Assembly: GCA_024180945.1 (NCBI GenBank)
Contig: JAKSGN010000007.1
Coordinates: forward strand, 1,054,001 to 1,118,000
DNA length: 64,000 nt
Source: Macrophomina tecta
Taxonomy: Eukaryota; Ascomycota; Dothideomycetes; Botryosphaeriales; Botryosphaeriaceae
Reading direction: 5' to 3'
Both the position numbers and the translations under genes were made by a program. Under the pieces are notes generated by a model. It was not told the DNA's origin, searched no databases, and saw only the letters and a program-made list of their open reading frames with translations. Shown here piece by piece: positions 9,521-19,044 of the stretch. Positions within the stretch are counted from its first letter, which is position 1, and each line of letters begins with the position of its first letter.

Positions 9521-12223
9521 ATACATAATATTGACATATTCTTATGTATTCATTGGCAGATCCTAATATTATTATCGATTGCTAAGCTTATCAATAATTA
9601 TTAATATAAAACTGAAGCGCCATGCATGTCGTCGTTGCCGCCAGCAATATCCATGACCTTACCATCTACTGCCACGTAGACTTTGCGGACCAAGTCATTC
9701 TTCACCCAGTTGCTCAGGCATTGAAGCTTCTCGATAGTATCAGGCGAGAGCCGTGCCCTGTCCCAAGAAATTGTCCGCCTTGCGCAAGAGAATACCCGTT
9801 CCGGATCGTCGGACATCGCCGGCACACTTAGTATGTCAATGGCCAATTGGTGTAAACGTGGATACTCAATCCTCTGTTCTTCTCGACACCACCATTCAAG
9901 CGGTGTTTTGGTCGTCATAGGTCTTGGCGGAGAATTGACGAATTTTTCGAATTCATCCTCATCTCCGGGTTCATCCAAGACACTCATTGACTGCTTGATA
10001 CGCTCGTACGGTGTTACTTCCCGTCGTTCGTCGTTCAGCCGAGCCGCGGACTCCGACGGGAGTGGCCGGTCCTTGTACTTCGCCCAATGCTGCCGTGCAC
10101 CAGCAATAGCGGTCTGCCTCCATTCCTCTGCCCAGTGGCGGTCAAGGTACCTCCGGCGCTTTTCTGGATGGAGCAATAATGCCGTGGCATATATTGGGTT
10201 TCTGTCACTCTCTTCATAATACTTCGAGAGAACCCACCAACCCATGTGAATGGAATGAACCATACGCGCGTTGCTGGCGTATTTGCCCTGCTTTAACATC
10301 AGTCCAGGTCTGGTAATCGATCGAGCCGTCCATGGCTTACCTTGGCATTCTCAAACTGCATGAAAAGAATATCCATATTCTCTAGCACCTGATCTATTGA
10401 TGCCCACTCCATTTGCTGCTCCAAGGTCGCTTGGTAAAACGGCTGCAAGAACTCGTGAGTCATTTTGAGTACTTGCCAATCATCATGTGTGAGGATGTCG
10501 TCTTCCAGCTCGTTGTGGTATTGGTTGAGGAATATTGACAATGGACCCTCTTGGCTGATAGCCGCATCAAGCAACTTGAACCATGAGTTCCAACGGGTGA
10601 TATTGTCAATTCCAAGCGCCTTTTCTGCAATGTCATCCCATGCATCGTTGCGCACTGTGGAATTACGGATGAACACCGCAATGTTGTGGAGTTTACCCAT
10701 TGGGCCGATGCTCCGCCAGCCGGCAGTGTCATGGCGTTTCTTGCGCCTGTCGTGACTCTTGTGACAAGTGTTCGACTGAATTTGGTCGTGTAACGCGTCC
10801 GCAACTGTTACATCATTTACCTCGTGTTGCGCCTGCGCAATTGCGGCCTGCAGAGCGTCCTCACTAGTTGCAAAGAGAAAGGCTTGAAGGGACAAGTTAA
10901 TGATGTGGCCGGCACACCGCGTTCGAGAGGACACTGGGTCAAGTGTAAGGCCGTACTCTTGCGACAGCTCAACAGCAAGTTGGCGGAGACAGGTGTCATT
11001 CTTTGCGTCATTGTCCCCAGTGAAGTAGCCGATTCGGGGCGCTAAGTGGTACTGTCGGATAATCGTCATCAAGTGAGGTGCCATAGCCGTGCCGGCGTGA
11101 GAGCGGCGGAGGTTTGGTAGCCCTAGCAATGCTTTCCGAGGTTTGTAGGCCTCGTCAACCCATTGGGCGTGAACAGCGATATAGGCCTTCCGCTGAGGAG
11201 AAGACCATACGTCCATAGCAATGTGTACGAGGCTCCGGGCACGTTCTAGCCATTCCTTTACGGATTGTTGATGCGCATCGTAGGCCCTATCCAAGTCCGC
11301 CGCAACTGTGCTACCGGAATCAGTTAGGAACTCTTCAACGGCAGGGTTTATCGCGGCCAGAAGTGCCTGGTATTCCGGCCAGGTTACGAAGTTGAGCGGT
11401 AAATGTTTATGTGCGGATAGCAACATCTGTGCCTCTCGAAAGGCATCGACATTGATTACACTCCGTAGAGTGTTCATCTCATTCTCCCTGACTTGCTGCA
11501 GCCGCTTGCCGGTTGTTCTTGCGAAGGCATTTTCGATGGCTAGTTGGCGCCTGTTTTGAGATTTTGAATCCTCTCGAACAAGTATGTGATGAGCCTTCTC
11601 GAGATGATAGCGGGCGTTGCCAGATATGTGGGTTGACCAGGATGGATTGCGACAACGCGTGCAGTAGTGAAGTAATTTCCCGCTCATAGTACGTGGCTCG
11701 TCGCCTTGAGCTTCTCGAAAGTGATCCCATGTTGATGTGGCTCTCAGTTTCCGTCTCTTGACCGTATGCTGAGCTGACGATGCCTCGGGTTCTGACAGTG
11801 TGCTGGCAACTTGTGAGGCACTGTCAGAGGGTACCACGGAGGAAGAACTTGACGGGGCATTGGATTGGGGCAGTGAGGATATGTTGACGTCCATTGTCGT
11901 GTGTAGAGATATGTCGCTGATGTATTACGAACTGCGTACTTGCAACGTGACGGGTATGGCGAGGCAGCAGTTTCGGTTGCTAGGAGTTACAAACATTGGA
12001 GTTCACCTCCTATCTAGAGGCCTGATAAGCAGTAATATGCGTACAAGACTGCAATTTAATCTGAAACACTCTGGGGGAATTGGCGCTGGAAAATAGTGGG
12101 CCTATATTATTAATAGTTAACAATATATATTTATTGGCAGCGTCTATATTATTATCCTTATGGAAAAGCTTAACAATAAATATGCCCTTAATAATAAATA
12201 TATATTTATTACTGGGATGTCTG
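9499..12223 (-). mobile_element. hAT-1: complete hAT DNA transposon (TSD CCGGATGG)
   Basis: 2725 bp bounded by inverted repeats CAGACATCCCA(A/G)TAATAAATA (left from 9499; right, reverse strand, from 12223) and by a perfect 8-bp duplication CCGGATGG (9491-9498 and 12224-12231), the hallmark of hAT insertion. The transposase lies on the minus strand. Subterminal blocks near 9553-9600 and 12133-12180 (TTGGCAG ... TATTATTATC ... AAGCTTA ... CAATAA) repeat in direct orientation and may be transposase-binding regions. The element sits inside the coding sequence of the gene at 8405. Confidence 0.95.
9601..11894 (-). CDS. hAT-1 transposase (BED finger, RNase H-like fold, hAT dimerisation)
   Basis: Two exons, 11894-10341 and 10290-9601, separated by a 50-nt intron (GTAAGC ... 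CTGAT ... AAAG); the product is 747 aa. Residues ~55-105 form a BED zinc finger (W, C..C, H..H). The catalytic core shows DVWSS (Asp ~228), the GDND block (Asp ~294) and CAGHIINLSL; the conserved C-terminal block LEWWCREEQRIEYPRL...VPAMSDDPERVFS carries Glu ~682 and the dimerisation surface. It cuts and pastes hAT-1 in the nucleus. Read unspliced, the frame stops in a TGATG overlap and looks like two genes, but the intron phases fit exactly. The acceptor is a tandem AAG/CAG, so two in-frame products are possible. No stops or frame breaks: potentially active. Confidence 0.9.
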
Positions 12224-12355
12224 CCGGATGGGGAGGAATACTTTCAACATTGCAGAACGGTGCTACGCGACGATGTTGTCGATATTCTCTCGCTGTATCC
12301 CCATCTTCGCCTAGCTCTTGTAGAGCTCGCAGAGGTAACAGTCTCTGATTTATAG
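12224..12355 (+). pseudogene. Orphan 3' coding end of the gene at 8405
   Basis: After the second copy of the target duplication (12224-12231) the frame of the 8405 gene continues from 12232 (GEEYFQHCRTVLRDD...) to a TAG at 12353-12355, 40 codons, ending VTVSDL. It has no start of its own and is now separated from its gene by hAT-1. Its openness in the correct phase is the main evidence that hAT-1 split a real coding sequence. Confidence 0.85.
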
Positions 12356-13218
12356 AAGTGCACAGACAACTGACACGACCTAGGTCCTCTACTCACATGG
12401 CGACTTTCTTTCTTGCGGCATAATAATCACTGGCATAGAACAGACCTTTGGCCTGGTTGCCACGAAGTGGGATATGAGTTTTACGAGTACGACGGCAGGA
12501 GCGAAACAACCAATGATTCCTTTCGAGATACACTCTTTGAAGCTTGCTTAGGGCTAAACTGGCGGCTTTCGAGTTGTATATCGTGCATATAGCGTTAGGA
12601 ATGATGCCATAGTATTAAGACTGTGCGGGTATTGGCAACGTGATAACCTTGCCTCCTTGACCACTTGCTGCGGGTGTGCCCGAGAGGAGAGAAGAGAGGA
12701 TGAGTCAACGCATGGGTCTCTTCTCTGGCTTTCGAGCCTTCCTGCGGTGTGATTACCTCCTGCCGCCGACCCTTGTCAGAGTACCATCCCGGCAGGGATC
12801 CATGCCTAGTGAAATAAATTCCGGAGATACCGTGTGGATGCCTGTGCTTCTAGCCCGTGTCTACTCGTAAGCCTGCAGCAGGCGTCATCGATTGCTCGAA
12901 GCGCTGACTGGTATCCATGCAGCTTTCGCCTGCGTGGCATGAGGCGATGCGTCAGGCCCACCTTCCGCCTCATCATTTGCTGACCATGGCAGCCTAGGTG
13001 TGTGACCAGCTTGCAGCTTGTTGCCCGCATTGAGTCGCACATCAGCGGTACGCTCTCTGCCTATGGTGTACCGTGCCTCACGTCCCCTGCTGGCGCTTCA
13101 GACGCCGCCCTGCTCGAGGCAAACTAAAGCGGTGAAATTGGCACACTCTAGCTTGTCTGCCTGGAATATTGCATCCTGTACTGTTCCGCGCCATTGGCGG
13201 CTGCTCGTTGGCGGATCA
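12356..13218. other. No gene recognised
   Basis: Intergenic between the end of the 8405 gene and the promoter of the 13296 gene. Only short overlapping frames; no RIP signature, no RNA gene seen. Confidence 0.4.
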
Positions 13219-13224
13219 TATAAG
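13219..13224 (+). promoter_or_regulatory. TATA-like box of the 13296 gene
   Basis: TATAAG about 72 nt upstream of the ATG at 13296, followed by a pyrimidine-rich stretch (CTCTCCTCTCCTTCC), the usual arrangement in filamentous fungi. Confidence 0.45.
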
Positions 13225-13295
13225 ACCCACTGCTCTCCTCTCCTTCCTGGCCACATACACTTCTATACAGCCGCCATCCAAAATTAAGTTCGATC

Positions 13296-14429
13296 ATGGA
13301 TGGCAATCCTGTCATAATTGTGTCACCTTCAAGCCCTTCCCTTTCTATTTCAGCCACTGTTGATGCAGCTGTAGCCGAAACGGACATCCTCACTAGGGTC
13401 AAGGCTCTTGAAACTCCACTGGAGCTAGACGACCGATCCTCGTCGCCGTTTCTCTTTCAACATCCCCACGTAATTCTTCATCGGCAAGCGCCACAAAGTT
13501 CTCAGTTGCCCAACACTTTCGAGGATGACAAGCCAGTGCACGACGATGAACAAAGCTTAAGGCCTCCTGTCAGACTATTTTGCCTTATTGCCTCAGATCA
13601 GCTTCTACACTTTGCCACCTCCTCACTACTCCTCATCTTCACAAGCTTCGGATAGCAATATCGGCTTCTATTCTCCTCGGTTATTCAAGCACTCATTTAT
13701 GTATATAAGCAAGCCTACTTACCTCCCTCTCAGGGGACAGGCAGAATCTACTCTCTTTTCTGACCTCACTACTCTTCACTCAACAAAATCCAACACCTCC
13801 TCGAGTTTTTAGCAAGCCATGCCTACAGGAAGCAGAGAAGAGAGAGTCACGTCACGAAGGGATTTGGAAAGATAGCTGTTGGTACGCACGTCCATCTCCG
13901 AAAGACCTCAAGCGATTCGAGCGCCTGGAGTCTGTCCGACTCTGTGACGAGATACCCGGCCTTCTTACTGGTAGCGGAGCGCCACTCGTTCCCGCGCCTA
14001 CCAACATGCTATCCTTGTGGGTTGGAAAGGTCATGTGCGCGTCTTCCACGCATCACGACACTTGCTGGTGCTCCCCAGCGGGTAAAGCTCCAGCCGACCC
14101 GCACTGTCCAATTGATGGCCTCTTCTGCGATGCCCGTAACCAGCGCAGGATCCAGGATGCGTTTTTGGCATACTATATCGTCACGGAGGGGGTGCGTGCG
14201 AAAACGACAGGAGTGGGTAGTCACGGATCTGGTCCGTCGGGCTTCTATCCTTCTCCTCCTACTCACTCCTCCTCCCCCTCCTCCTCCTCCTCCTCCGCCG
14301 CCGCCATTTGGCATGGTTCTGCAGCAGGTCGACAAGGAGAAGGTGCTTATGATAGAGAAGGTAGGGAGCAGGGAAGCTTGTCTTGCCAGGGCGTATCACA
14401 ATGCTGCGATGAATGGATGGGGTACTGCG
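13296..14429 (+). pseudogene. Unidentified gene, 5' and middle parts, interrupted by a solo LTR
   Basis: ATG at 13296 opens a frame (MDGNPVIIVSPSSPS...) that reaches the solo LTR at 13568. With the LTR and one CCTCC removed, the same frame continues from 13801 (RVFSKPC, then a Cys/Trp-rich part, CWYARPSPKDLKRFERL ... HHDTCWCSP ... YYIVTEGVRAKTTG) to about 14212. A probable 112-nt intron (GTGGGT ... CT-rich tract ... TTCTGCAG, 14213-14324) leads to QVDKEKVLMIEKV... and to hAT-2 at 14430. The final exon is at 17326-17502. The joined protein would be 321 aa. I do not recognise the family; an Asp/Ser-rich N terminus and a Cys-rich middle are the only features. The intron is inferred from phase and signals, so a different splice is possible. 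Confidence 0.6.
13568..13795 (+). repeat. Diverged solo LTR, family A (copy 3; TSD CCTCC)
   Basis: 228 bp, TGTCAGAC ... AAAATCCAACA, flanked by CCTCC at 13563-13567 and 13796-13800. It is related to the LTRs at 3362 and 18234 through CTCCTCGGTTAT, a TATATAAG box, GGACAGGCAGAA and TTTTCTGACCTCAC, but is shorter and diverged. It lies inside the coding sequence of the 13296 gene. Confidence 0.85.
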
Positions 14430-17317
14430 CAGCGTGTAAGGCGTCCCGGTTGCCGATTCGGTGACGATTCGTCAACGGATTACGTAATCCGTCCCGTCAT
14501 GGACTGTTTCAAACGTCCCGTCCCGTCATGAGGCCTCTAATGACGGCAGATGACGGCAGATGACGGCACGCTTTACCAAATCGGGTAATTGTTGTGTTGT
14601 TGATGCCGATACAAACGGTGCAAACATGCCCAGCACCAATGAAAACTCTTACACCCTACCCGCTCTTCCATCTCATTGCCAAGGAACACGCCCTCCACAA
14701 AGCCGTGCGGAATTCACGATGCCTCCACAGACTATGCCTAGCTCCCAAGACTCTCATTCGGTGACTGCGAGCGACCCTCCGGCGGGAAGCATATCGCCAG
14801 CGAGCCCCCGACCAGACAGCACCCACAGAGTCGTCGATGTAGACCTCTCAAAGGTGCGAGATAGCAAGGGCAGGCTTATTCCGGGCCTCCGCTATCGCAT
14901 GCGCCATCGAACGCAGTTCACCGGTACTAGGATCTCGTGGATTTTCGACCACGGTGCCGACTGCGAGTCTGATAGAGGCGTCCGCTGGTTTGTGTGCAGA
15001 CAGTGCCAGCTAGACCGCCGCCATGGCGACGGAGTGTACAAGCTCACGGGCATTCATGCGGTAGAGGCTCACTTGGAGCAGGCACACAAAATTTCCAACC
15101 CAAGGAAACCCAAGAAACCAGAACTGCCACCGATACAGGACTTTTTCCAACGTCGATCCTCGACGCCATCGTCCTCGTCCTCGTCCTCGTCCTCCTACTC
15201 GCTCGTTACCCCGTTTCACGATCTCCGATTTAAGCAAGCATTTACCGATGCGGTCATCAAGCTCGATCTCTCATTTCGGCAAGCTTCTTCCGACGAACTA
15301 CACGACGTCATACTTATGGGTGGCCCTGCTGCCGAGCGAGCAATACCGAAGAGCCCAATGGGTGTAGCGAGCTGGGTAAAGTGGTCCTTTGAGGACCGGA
15401 GGCAGCAACTTAAGGAGCTTGTCTCCAAGACGGGCAGCAAGATCAATTTCAGCGTAGACTTGTGGACCAGCGGCGAGGGTAACAAGCGCGCCTATCTGGC
15501 CGTGAACTCCCACTTCATTGACCTCTGTGGCAGCCTCCGAACGGCTCTCTTGTCTTTTACCCGTATAATCGGACCTCATAGCGGCGAGAACCTTGCGAAG
15601 GCGGTTTACAGCTCGATCCGAACATACGACATTGATTATACCCGCATCGGCTGCTTTGTCGCCGATAACGCCTCTAACAACGAGGAGATGCTGCGCGAAC
15701 TACAGCTCCTTATCCCTATTGACTATCCATCCTGTAGAATCCGTTGTATCGGCCATATAATCAACCTTGTCGTCGAGGCCATTCTCTTTGGCAAAGGCGT
15801 CTCGAAATTTAAGCTAGGTCTGGTCGGGCGTACAGAAGACAGTGAGGAGGCCTTCGAGATGTGGAGTAAGGAGGGCCCGATTGGAAAGCTTCACAACATC
15901 TGCGTGTTCATCAACAGGAGCGACCAGCGCCGCGTCGCCTTCGGTAATTGTCAGCTTCCAGAAGAGCGGGCACTAGACGAGGATGCGGATCCGGATGGGG
16001 GAGATGAGGTCTTCTACTACGTCCTCATCGTCGATCAGGGCGTGCGTTGGAGCTCGGTTTACTACATGGTGAAGCGGGCGTTAAAGTTGCGGCATGCGAT
16101 CGATCGCTATATCGATCGCTATGAGAAGCAAGGCCAAGGATACGATATCCGCCAAGACCGCCTCTCCTCTCAGGATTGGGACCAGCTCGGCCGCTTTTAC
16201 CACCTTCTAGAGCCTTTTAAGAGGCTCACTGAGTACATGGAAGGTAGGGCGAACAGCGCAGGGAGAGAGGGTTCTCGCGGTGCCATCTGGGAGTCTCTCA
16301 AGGCTATGGACTTCATGTACAAGCATTTGAAGACTGTAGTAGACGATCTGGAGAGGCAGCTGACCTGTGGTGACGTCACTGCAGACGACTGGCAGCAGTT
16401 TTCAGCCAAGGTCGACGCTGGATGGTATAAGTTGAATGACTACTATAGGCACTTCGACGACTCACCTGTCTATTGCGCCGCGATATTCCTGCACCCTAAC
16501 TACCGCTTCGAATACTTCGAACAGAACTGGGCGGCGCATAAGAGCTGGATCGCTAAGGCGAGAGGCTTCATACGTCGCATGTACTGTCAGTACGAGGCTA
16601 GATATCTTGCAGAGCTAGATGTGAACGAGGACGAGGAGCCGCCGGTCGAAGATGAGTCTCGCCGAGCTAGAGGGAGCTGTTTTGCTGACTTCGAAGCCTT
16701 CGGCCGCCCGAGTAACGCTAGCATGCGCGGAAAAAAGAGACGTCGACTCGAGTCGACGCAGCTGCAGGCTTACTGGGATGCAGGAGCGACAGCTTACACC
16801 GTCAACGACCCTCTGGCTTGGTGGGGCACCGAGGGCGCCCAGTGGCCAGTCCTACAGCGCATGGCATTCGACATCTTTAGCGTACCTGCCATGAGCGCGG
16901 AGCCAGAGCGCGTGTTCAGTCACACTAGGCGAATCATCACATATGAACGCACAAGGCTAGGTGACGACACGATAGAGGCCGATATCTGCCAGAAGCATTG
17001 GCTCCTCAATAGAGTTGTAGAGTAAGGTGTGATTGGTCTTTCTTTTTACGAGTTAAATGCTGTACGGGTCTTATATAGTAGGTATAGAAGGCGAAACATA
17101 ATCTCAAAGACATTAGACCGGCATCAGGATACGCAGAAATCGTCCCCAGAGTAGCGAACATAATAATGTTCAACCACCGACTATTTGATTAGTAAGCAAC
17201 CGTTGACGAGTCGGTGACGGTCGGTTTGCTCAAGCGTCACGTCCCGTCATGCCTTTCCAACCGTCCCGTCCCGTCATAGGTTCTATGACGGGACGGGACG
17301 GGACGCCTTACACGCTG
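14430..17317 (+). mobile_element. hAT-2: complete hAT DNA transposon (TSD GTACTGCG)
   Basis: 2888 bp with inverted ends CAGCGTGTAAGGCGTCCCG (CAGNG start typical of hAT) and a perfect 8-bp duplication GTACTGCG at 14422-14429 and 17318-17325. Both subterminal regions carry arrays of CGTCCCGTC(AT) in either orientation (14490-14530; 17238-17306) plus TGACGGCAGA triplets at 14540-14565, candidate transposase-binding sites. The transposase is on the plus strand. The element interrupts the last coding part of the 13296 gene. It is not closely similar to hAT-1. Confidence 0.95.
14560..17025 (+). CDS. hAT-2 transposase (BED finger, hAT core, C-terminal dimerisation)
   Basis: Single open frame of 821 aa; a second ATG at codon 23 could also start it. 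Residues ~115-175 form a BED finger (W..F, C146-X2-C149, paired His after LTGIHAVEAHL). The RNase H-like core carries DLWTS (Asp ~300), VADNAS (Asp ~369) and C-IGHIINLVVEA; an insertion domain with GKLHNICVFI follows. The C-terminal block DPLAWWGTEGAQWPVLQ...VPAMSAEPERVFSHTRR includes Glu ~783 and the dimerisation helix. It catalyses excision and 8-bp-staggered insertion of hAT-2. A Ser homopolymer at ~204-213 is encoded by a TCC/TCG repeat. No stop, frameshift or RIP signature, so it is potentially active. Confidence 0.93.
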   Translation: MTARFTKSGNCCVVDADTNGANMPSTNENSYTLPALPSHCQGTRPPQSRAEFTMPPQTMPSSQDSHSVTASDPPAGSISPASPRPDSTHRVVDVDLSKVRDSKGRLIPGLRYRMRHRTQFTGTRISWIFDHGADCESDRGVRWFVCRQCQLDRRHGDGVYKLTGIHAVEAHLEQAHKISNPRKPKKPELPPIQDFFQRRSSTPSSSSSSSSSYSLVTPFHDLRFKQAFTDAVIKLDLSFRQASSDELHDVILMGGPAAERAIPKSPMGVASWVKWSFEDRRQQLKELVSKTGSKINFSVDLWTSGEGNKRAYLAVNSHFIDLCGSLRTALLSFTRIIGPHSGENLAKAVYSSIRTYDIDYTRIGCFVADNASNNEEMLRELQLLIPIDYPSCRIRCIGHIINLVVEAILFGKGVSKFKLGLVGRTEDSEEAFEMWSKEGPIGKLHNICVFINRSDQRRVAFGNCQLPEERALDEDADPDGGDEVFYYVLIVDQGVRWSSVYYMVKRALKLRHAIDRYIDRYEKQGQGYDIRQDRLSSQDWDQLGRFYHLLEPFKRLTEYMEGRANSAGREGSRGAIWESLKAMDFMYKHLKTVVDDLERQLTCGDVTADDWQQFSAKVDAGWYKLNDYYRHFDDSPVYCAAIFLHPNYRFEYFEQNWAAHKSWIAKARGFIRRMYCQYEARYLAELDVNEDEEPPVEDESRRARGSCFADFEAFGRPSNASMRGKKRRRLESTQLQAYWDAGATAYTVNDPLAWWGTEGAQWPVLQRMAFDIFSVPAMSAEPERVFSHTRRIITYERTRLGDDTIEADICQKHWLLNRVVE

Positions 17318-17502
17318 GTACTGCGTTTGCTTGTGTGGTGCAGGGTGACCCGGATTTGAGCGAGGCTAAACCTGAGCTGGACGGGCTTGAGCGAGTGCAT
17401 AGCTTGGCAGCACTTTTGAGTGGAAAGGCTGAAGAAGGAAAGATCAAGGTCTTTTTTCTAACTGATGCAGTAGCCAAGGCTGAGCATTTTTCTTTCTGTT
17501 AG
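17318..17502 (+). pseudogene. 3' coding end of the 13296 gene beyond hAT-2
   Basis: Following the second GTACTGCG the reading frame of the interrupted gene continues from 17326 (FACVVQGDPDLSEAKPEL...) for 58 codons to a TAG at 17500-17502. The codon phase is exactly that of ...NGWGTA before the element. Charged, helical C terminus; family unknown. Confidence 0.75.
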
Positions 17503-17742
17503 TGTCTATCATTCAATTAGATGTTTCTCTATGGCCTGGTCAATTTCCTTTCATAGGAATAGGTTATATAGGGAGCGGTTTGCGACTCTCCCATACGATA
17601 CTTCCTACATTTTCAGTTATGTTCGATGGGAGAAAGTCGCCCTATTCCTCAACACATTGGCAAAGTTAGAGACAATTACCTCACCAATTGAGTCTCCTGA
17701 ATTTCCACACGGAGGTGATGAAGACTTTCACCCATTGCCTAA

Positions 17743-18029
17743 GACTACATCATCAGTGGGCAATTATGGGCTTACTCGTACTATCCAGCATCATTGTTCA
17801 GCCGTGTGGTCGATGAGAAAAAGCGCATTCTGGAGCTGACGTCAACACCTAGATTAAGGACTGAGAGAATCTTGTGGCTTGGAGTTCGACTCGGTTCAGT
17901 AAGTGATTTCTTGTTCTCCCAATCATCACATTGGAGAGCGGAGCTAACTCTTAGCAGAGCGACCTTGTTCTACGCTATGACAGATCCAGTCAAACTTGGC
18001 ACGCTTGCCGATCCGATGGACATGGATGA
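17743..18029 (+). CDS. Unidentified gene fragment with a canonical intron
   Basis: An open stretch 17743-17898 (DYIISGQLWAYSYY...VVDEKKRILEL) ends at a GTAAGT donor; the 59-nt intron has a GCTAAC branch point and TTAGCAG acceptor at 17957, and the next exon runs from 17958 to a TGA at 18027-18029 (SDLVLRYDRSS...). The 5' end is not resolved: a TAA precedes 17743, so another exon or a start further upstream is needed. No family recognised. The splice signals are strong, the coding claim moderate. Confidence 0.4.
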
Positions 18030-18233
18030 ATGAAGCTGGTCAAATAAGCTAGTGCTGGTCGCGGACGTTATTGCCAAGGAGTGGATGCCGGAGCTGTCGT
18101 CAACAATCAGACGAGGGCTAAGAGTGACCTGCCATAATTTTGAATGAAATCTAATGAACTTGATTTCGATCAATGGCCGAATGTCGTATCAGATCACTTG
18201 GGCTACGGCGCCGCCGTATTCGTCGTACATGTA

Positions 18234-18503
18234 TGTCAACCAGAATCCCCTTGTTTTTTAGGCAACACTTATCATTGCTTCCTGAGGCTCTACATTGATT
18301 CCTTCCTCGGTATCCCCTACACCTCGGATCTTCTACTTTCCTCGGATGTTCTCAATTCCTCGGTTATACTGTTTCAGAGTCATGTATTTAAGGACACTCG
18401 TTCTCCTTCAGTTAGAAGGACAGGCAGAAACACACAGACAGAAATTCAGTTCTTTCTTCTGACCTCACCGAGTTCGGGCCTGAGGCCCCCCCACAGTTCG
18501 ACA
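18234..18503 (+). repeat. Solo LTR, family A (copy 4; TSD ATGTA)
   Basis: 270 bp, TGTCAACCAG ... CACAGTTCGACA, with perfect 5-bp duplications ATGTA at 18229-18233 and 18504-18508. It carries TATTTAAGGACACTCG as a likely promoter box and the TTCTGACCTCACC block near its 3' end. Best-preserved copy of the family in the window. Confidence 0.93.
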
Positions 18504-19044
18504 ATGTATTATGTTAGGCATTCATAAATCCCGGTAAGATACCGAAGAACTTATGCATGAGGGCAATTTTGTTGAAGCACATGCGACAACACTCAGAAAC
18601 AATGCGATATCTAGTGAAGCGTGGCTTCAATTCATGCTGGTCCACCGTTCATGGAGAGGATACTCAATCGGCCTAGCTTAAAGGTCACTTAGAGCTCACC
18701 AGTGTGCCGGCCTTCGTCGGCATACTGTCAGAACGCAACTGTAGATTTACGCTAACGAAATATAGCCTCAAGACAGAGGTTTAGCTTGGGATTCCCGCAG
18801 CGGTAGACCTGATTTAGTCCACAAAGCTGCATACGGATTAAGCGCTAGACTTGGATAATTATCTAGGTATGGGCAACCCGTCCAATTCGTTATTATAAGT
18901 ATAAAGAGCCGATTTCTTGTCCATCCTACAATTAAGAAGTTTCCAACTCATTTTATTCTTTTAGAAAGCGATCTACCCACAGCTACGCAGAGAAAAATTA
19001 CTCATCACACTCAAAATACCGCGTCATCACGCTCATCTGATACG
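18504..19044. other. No gene recognised; leads into the RIP island
   Basis: Composition is normal to about 19.2 kb. A TATAAG-like box near 18896 and CT/AC-rich sequence precede the decayed gene that starts at 19045. Confidence 0.35.

Noticed and set aside
9601..11894. Two separate genes, or a frameshifted transposase
   Set aside because: A 50-nt intron with correct donor, branch point, acceptor and phase joins the two frames into one hAT transposase.
14009..14335. Poly-Gly / poly-Pro frames near 14250-14300 as coding
   Set aside because: They are translations of the CTC/CCT tract, which is better explained as the pyrimidine-rich part of an intron (14213-14324).
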